DNA from: an uncultured Bacteroidota bacterium
Lineage (GTDB): Bacteria > Bacteroidota > Bacteroidia > Bacteroidales > SZUA-534
Direction of reading: 5' to 3'
Assembly: GCA_937900725.1 (NCBI GenBank)
Contig: CALCFP010000335.1
Location: forward strand, 1 to 10,758
Length of the DNA stretch: 10,758 nucleotides
The notes beneath the pieces are model-generated. The model worked only from the letters and a program-made list of their open reading frames with translations. It was not told the origin of the DNA and made no database searches. The position numbers and the translations under genes were made by a program. Shown here piece by piece: positions 7,439-10,758 of this stretch. Numbering within the stretch: position 1 is the stretch's first letter; every line of letters begins with the position of its first letter.

Positions 7439-9421
7439 ATGAAAAAGAATAATATCATAACATTGCTTGGCGCTGCAGTAGCTGTATCGCTGGGCTTCGG
7501 AAGTTGCTCCGATGTTTTGGATGAACATCCACGTGCAATATTCACCCCCGAATTCTACAAGACCGACCAAGGTGTGATTGGCGGCATTAGCAACATGTAC
7601 AACAACTTGCGCAACATTTACGGACAAGGATACTACTACAACGCAGTTGAAACAGGTACCGATGAATTCACATGGGGAGCAAGTGCCGACGCCAACTTCA
7701 AGGATGCCGACCACTCTGCCGGTTCTGCAGTACTGACATCGTCAAACTGCCGTTGCGACGTAATCTGGCAGCCTATGATCATCAACATCAACTCAGCAAA
7801 CCAGATGATTGAATATGGTGACAATTGCTCGCCATCACTAATCGCTGAAGCTTATTTCTTCCGTGCATTCGACTACTTCCTGCTTGTACAGACATTCGGC
7901 GGCGTTCCATTGGATTTCGGTTCTGGCGAACTTAAATCAAACGCCAAACCAGTCAGAACATCTGCCCGTAACAATGTGGCCGACGTTTACACTAGATGCA
8001 TTCTTCCTGACCTGGAATATGCCGCTGAGAACTTGCCTGAGACTCCTCGTGCTGCAGGTACTGCAACTCAGACTGTTGCCCGTCTGTATCTGGCTAAAGC
8101 ATACCTTACATACGCATGGTGGTTGGAAAACCCAAACAACATTCCTACCTATCCTGCCGTTGACGGTCAATTGAACGGCCCACGCAAGGACCCTAACGGT
8201 CTAACTGCCGCCCAATACTACCAAAAAGCATACGATGTTGCACTGGAAGCAATCAACAACCCTGGTCCTTACGCATTGCAGACCACATTCTACGACATGT
8301 GTCTTGCCGCCAACGAACGCAACCCTGAAATGCTTTTGTGGGCCGACCACACTGAAAGCAGCGAACTGTACAACGGTGGCAGCCTTACTTACGGTAACGG
8401 CGGTGCTCCTGACAACTTCGCATTCTGGATGTGCAACTGGAACTATCCTACCATAGTGGCTTATGCAAGTAGCGAATTGGATGCCAATGGCACCATGAAA
8501 GAAGGTGTCAATCCTGTTGCCCGCGAGGCAAAGCAAGGCTATGGCCGTCCGTGGTCACGCATGGCTCCAACATACAATGTATTTACAGAGACGTTCGCCG
8601 ACAAGACTCACGACTCACGTTACGATGCCACATTCCAAACTGTTTACCGTGCCAACTGGAACCAAAACGGAATGGATTATTCTGAATTGTACTGCGCAAA
8701 CGGCAAATCAATCAAGATTGGTGATGCAGTATTGTCATTCTTGGGCGAAGACACAGAAGGCATAGATTATGCTGACGCAATGACAAAAGGCGGAAGCCTT
8801 GGCTTGGGAGTCCTGAAAGATAGAGCTTGCTATGTAGTCGATCCACAACACTTCAGCCGTCTTCGCTACCCTGGTCCGTTCAAAATCAGCGACCAGCGTA
8901 CCGACTATGACACACAATCGGCACTTGGCGATCCTAACGCAGGCAGTGTACGTCCTTTCTATATTGCAAAATTCTCTGAATTGTACCTTGTCGCTGCTGA
9001 GGCCGCTGTTAAAGGTGCTTCTGGCGAAATGTCCGCCCGCGATCTTGTAAACGTTTTGCGTGCCCGTGCCGGCAAATGGAGCTACAGCGTTGCCGAAGCA
9101 AAAGCCGTAACTCGCGACTATAGCAAGGAAATGACTGATGCAACTCCAACAAACATCGACATCGACTACATTCTTGCCGAACGTTCTCGTGAATTCTACG
9201 GTGAAGGTTATCGCTGGTACGATTTGGTCCGTACACAAACTTGGAAAGAAAAAGCATCATCATACAAGATTTGCGGTTCCGCTGCTACTGATGTAACTCT
9301 TGAAACATTCGAACGTGACATTGACGAGCACTTGTACCTAATGCCTATTCCACAAGGACAGCTTGACGGATTGGAAATGTCTGAAGAAGAAATCAAGGCT
9401 TATCAAAACCCTGGTTATTAA
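7439..9421 (+). CDS. susD: SusD/RagB-family surface glycan-binding lipoprotein
   Basis: A 660-residue SusD-like lipoprotein that caps the SusC barrel and captures oligosaccharides. The lipobox GFGSC gives lipid Cys23, followed by SDVLDEHP, an acidic stretch like the lipoprotein export signal for the cell surface. The N-terminal helical TPR-like half contains AEAYFFRAFDYFLLVQTFGGVPL (136-158), diagnostic for the family. The C-terminal RagB/SusD domain contains ILAERSREFYGEGYRWYDL (from 578), LYLMPIPQGQL and the terminal YQNPGY. At 660 residues it is longer than many SusD proteins (about 500-600), so surface loops may be enlarged. It directly follows susC in the order invariant for these pairs. 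The binding substrate is not evident; xylan-type oligosaccharides are inferred from the context. Confidence 0.95.
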   Translation: MKKNNIITLLGAAVAVSLGFGSCSDVLDEHPRAIFTPEFYKTDQGVIGGISNMYNNLRNIYGQGYYYNAVETGTDEFTWGASADANFKDADHSAGSAVLTSSNCRCDVIWQPMIININSANQMIEYGDNCSPSLIAEAYFFRAFDYFLLVQTFGGVPLDFGSGELKSNAKPVRTSARNNVADVYTRCILPDLEYAAENLPETPRAAGTATQTVARLYLAKAYLTYAWWLENPNNIPTYPAVDGQLNGPRKDPNGLTAAQYYQKAYDVALEAINNPGPYALQTTFYDMCLAANERNPEMLLWADHTESSELYNGGSLTYGNGGAPDNFAFWMCNWNYPTIVAYASSELDANGTMKEGVNPVAREAKQGYGRPWSRMAPTYNVFTETFADKTHDSRYDATFQTVYRANWNQNGMDYSELYCANGKSIKIGDAVLSFLGEDTEGIDYADAMTKGGSLGLGVLKDRACYVVDPQHFSRLRYPGPFKISDQRTDYDTQSALGDPNAGSVRPFYIAKFSELYLVAAEAAVKGASGEMSARDLVNVLRARAGKWSYSVAEAKAVTRDYSKEMTDATPTNIDIDYILAERSREFYGEGYRWYDLVRTQTWKEKASSYKICGSAATDVTLETFERDIDEHLYLMPIPQGQLDGLEMSEEEIKAYQNPGY

Positions 9422-9430
9422 TTATAGTTG

Positions 9431-9464
9431 AATATGTTTCGGTACAAAAATGCCGAAACATATT
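9431..9464 (+). terminator. Stem-loop after susD, probable transcript end
   Basis: A perfect 12-bp stem (AATATGTTTCGG at 9431-9442 pairing with 9453-9464) encloses a ten-base loop and begins nine bases after the susD stop. No T run follows at once; six T lie at 9478-9483, 13 bases later. It may end the transcript inefficiently or protect its 3' end. Confidence 0.45.
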
Positions 9465-9518
9465 AATCTGAAATTCATTTTTTCATAATAGAAAAGTTTT
9501 TCCGATTAGAGTTGTTAG

Positions 9519-9582
9519 TCTGTCACTGTTTGACTATAAATAGTGACAAAGGGGAGTGCCGGTAACACTCCCCTGTTTTTTT
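9519..9582 (+). ncRNA. Candidate small RNA between susD and the convergent gene (speculative)
   Basis: A short transcript here would fold into a 7-bp stem (TGTCACT 9521-9527 with AGTGACA 9542-9548) followed directly by the strong terminator at 9550-9582. Upstream, TAGAGTTG (9507-9514) matches the Bacteroidetes -7 consensus TAnnTTTG at all fixed positions but one, and TTTC at 9481-9484 lies about 22 bases before it. A start near 9519-9521 would place the first base at the stem. No family is recognised; the stretch could simply be the second half of the susCD trailer. Confidence 0.2.
9550..9582 (+). terminator. Rho-independent terminator, + strand
   Basis: A 9-bp G+C-rich stem (AGGGGAGTG 9550-9558 with CACTCCCCT 9566-9574), loop CCGGTAA, then seven T at 9576-9582. 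It is a stronger terminator than the stem-loop at 9431-9464 and would stop any readthrough from susD, or end a separate small transcript. Confidence 0.8.
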
Positions 9583-9598
9583 ATGACATTCATGCAAA

Positions 9599-9634
9599 AA
9601 GAAAGCCCGCAGGCTATTGTCTGCGGGCTTTCTT
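9599..9634 (-). terminator. Rho-independent terminator of the SIS-domain gene
   Basis: A perfect 14-bp stem (AAGAAAGCCCGCAG 9599-9612 with 9621-9634) encloses an eight-base loop. Read on the - strand it ends in CTTTCTTTTTG, a T run formed by the A run at 9596-9600. It starts 17 bases after the stop of the - strand gene. On the + strand no T run follows, so it acts mainly for the - strand. Confidence 0.85.
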
Positions 9635-9651
9635 CACATTATTAAGTCCTA

Positions 9652-10668
9652 TTACTGAATCAGTTCATTTCCGACTTTTCTTGCCCTATCAGGCTTGTCA
9701 AGATCGATACCGAATGCAAGGCCAATCTCGACTAGCAAGTTCCAGCCTGCGCAAAGCATCACGTATGGCTTGAAATCGCCTGCCTGCGGAACTTTAATGG
9801 TTTCAAACGGCGTGTCGTGATCGGCTATGGCTACAACCTTCAAGCCAACGCCCTTTTCAAGCACTTCCTGGAACTTTTCAATCTCGGCTTCGATAGGATC
9901 AATAACAAACACAATGTCATTTGGCATCATCACCTCCTCAATGCCGTGCACTGCGTACGTTCCTTCAAGAAAATCAGACTTATGGCGGGTTATTTCGTTG
10001 GTCTTCAATGTCAATTCCTCTGCAACTCCATCGTTATAGCCTGAAAAATAGATCGTCTCGGCATTCATGACATATTTCACAATGTCAGAAGGGATCGACA
10101 ATGTCAGAGCCTGTTCAATCAATGATGGCAGTTTTTTCAGTTCGGCCGACTTGTCTTCGTTACGGACATTCCATAGAATCGACTCGTAATACAATGCCTG
10201 CTCTACAACACTCTTTGTGGCAGCCACAGCCTGCTCCCAACCGCAATTTAGGATATGTGTGCTGACACAGTTTTTTGAAAGCATTGTGTCGTTGCATGCT
10301 GTAAGGCCAAACACGTCTTTCTTGCCTGCCTCAAGCAATTTCTTCGCAAGAAGTATCACTTCCTTTGTACGGCCTGAATTTGAAGCGCAGCACACTGTGT
10401 ATTTTGACAAGTCGTATTCATAAGACTGGCGAGAACCGTCAGTCTGGATGTTTGTGTCCATTCCCCAACGTTTTGCCTTGCGCATGGCGTTCTTGGCAGG
10501 GAAAATACGGCTAGAGCCTTCGCCTGTCAGATATAAGCGCTGGCTTTTCTTCACAACCTCAGATATTTTTTTTGTAACAGACGGATCGAACTTTTTTACG
10601 GTGTCAATGGTACCCATCATCTCCTGCACCAACGCATAATTTGCGTACTTTTCATCTTTGAGATTCAT
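9652..10668 (-). CDS. Double-SIS-domain phosphosugar isomerase/deglycase-like protein
   Basis: A 338-residue cytoplasmic protein with two sugar-isomerase (SIS) domains, like the isomerase half of glucosamine-6-phosphate synthase (GlmS) and the AgaS/FrlB group, but with no N-terminal glutaminase. SIS 1 (about 33-170) shows the phosphate-binding TGEGSS (48-53), the serine-rich SNSGRTKE (96-103) and the GlmS-like block CGWEQAVAATKSVVEQ (142-157). SIS 2 (about 200-330) shows FSGYNDGVAEELTLKTNEI and FLEGTYAVHGIEEVM, where Glu235 and His241 sit near the place of the GlmS catalytic glutamate and histidine. It probably isomerises or deaminates a hexose phosphate or cleaves a fructosamine phosphate; the substrate is unknown. 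The gene converges on the PUL and has its own terminator, so it is probably a separate unit. The ATG at 10668 follows an A+T-rich leader (AAACATAAATCAT). Confidence 0.85.
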   Translation of the reverse strand: MNLKDEKYANYALVQEMMGTIDTVKKFDPSVTKKISEVVKKSQRLYLTGEGSSRIFPAKNAMRKAKRWGMDTNIQTDGSRQSYEYDLSKYTVCCASNSGRTKEVILLAKKLLEAGKKDVFGLTACNDTMLSKNCVSTHILNCGWEQAVAATKSVVEQALYYESILWNVRNEDKSAELKKLPSLIEQALTLSIPSDIVKYVMNAETIYFSGYNDGVAEELTLKTNEITRHKSDFLEGTYAVHGIEEVMMPNDIVFVIDPIEAEIEKFQEVLEKGVGLKVVAIADHDTPFETIKVPQAGDFKPYVMLCAGWNLLVEIGLAFGIDLDKPDRARKVGNELIQ

Positions 10669-10758
10669 ATGATTTATGTTTAAAAGCGGTTGTACAATTC
10701 ACTAATTTGGGAATTGAAAGTCTCTGTCTCTTTCCTTACTTGAAGTATGAAACTGTTT
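10669..10758 (-). promoter_or_regulatory. Upstream region of the SIS gene with a short inverted repeat
   Basis: These 90 bases hold no gene. CAATTC (10695-10700) and GAATTG (10711-10716) form a 6-bp inverted repeat with a ten-base spacer, about 27 bases before the ATG on the - strand, a possible operator. No convincing TAnnTTTG promoter element was found. Confidence 0.2.

Noticed and set aside
8735..9238. 167-residue open frame on the - strand inside susD
   Set aside because: Antisense to the conserved C-terminal SusD domain; no family features and no plausible leader.

Overview
The window looks like a piece of a Bacteroidales genome (Prevotella or a relative, gut or rumen type), probably from a metagenome-assembled contig. 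The evidence is a SusC/SusD pair, the C-terminal part of a hybrid two-component regulator, A-rich leaders in place of strong Shine-Dalgarno sites, and an esterase that resembles XynE of Prevotella bryantii. The taxonomic call is from recognition of families, not from a search.

The core (about 353-9464) is a polysaccharide utilization locus (PUL), probably for xylan or arabinoxylan. In order on the + strand it holds: the AraC-type output end of a hybrid two-component regulator (to 814); an SGNH/GDSL esterase lipoprotein of XynE type (860-2077); a GH43 lipoprotein with a C-terminal beta-sandwich domain (2091-3728); a strong intrinsic terminator (3794-3837); a regulatory-looking gap with a 9-bp inverted repeat (3990-4017); a small membrane protein candidate (4058-4252); the SusC-type TonB-dependent transporter (4344-7427); and its SusD-type surface lipoprotein (7439-9421). 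SusD would capture oligosaccharides at the surface and SusC would import them. The esterase would remove ester groups (probably acetyl) and GH43 would remove arabinose or xylose units. The esterase and GH43 lack an acidic export signal after the lipid cysteine and so probably sit in the periplasm, whereas SusD carries such a signal.

The PUL ends in a stretch of stem-loops (9431-9634). One is an intrinsic terminator on the + strand and one is the terminator of the convergent gene on the - strand (9652-10668). That gene encodes a two-domain SIS phosphosugar isomerase or deglycase and is a separate transcription unit. The last 90 bases are its upstream region.

The left edge is abnormal. The first open frame (2-814) joins a piece of the unrelated YebC/PmpR regulator to the HTCS output end exactly at a stretch (329-352) that both families encode as LDAGADDY. 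This is best read as an assembly chimera, not a real fusion gene. The first ~65 bases (about 72% G+C) may come from a third source. The sensor half of the regulator, which would name the inducing sugar, is therefore missing.
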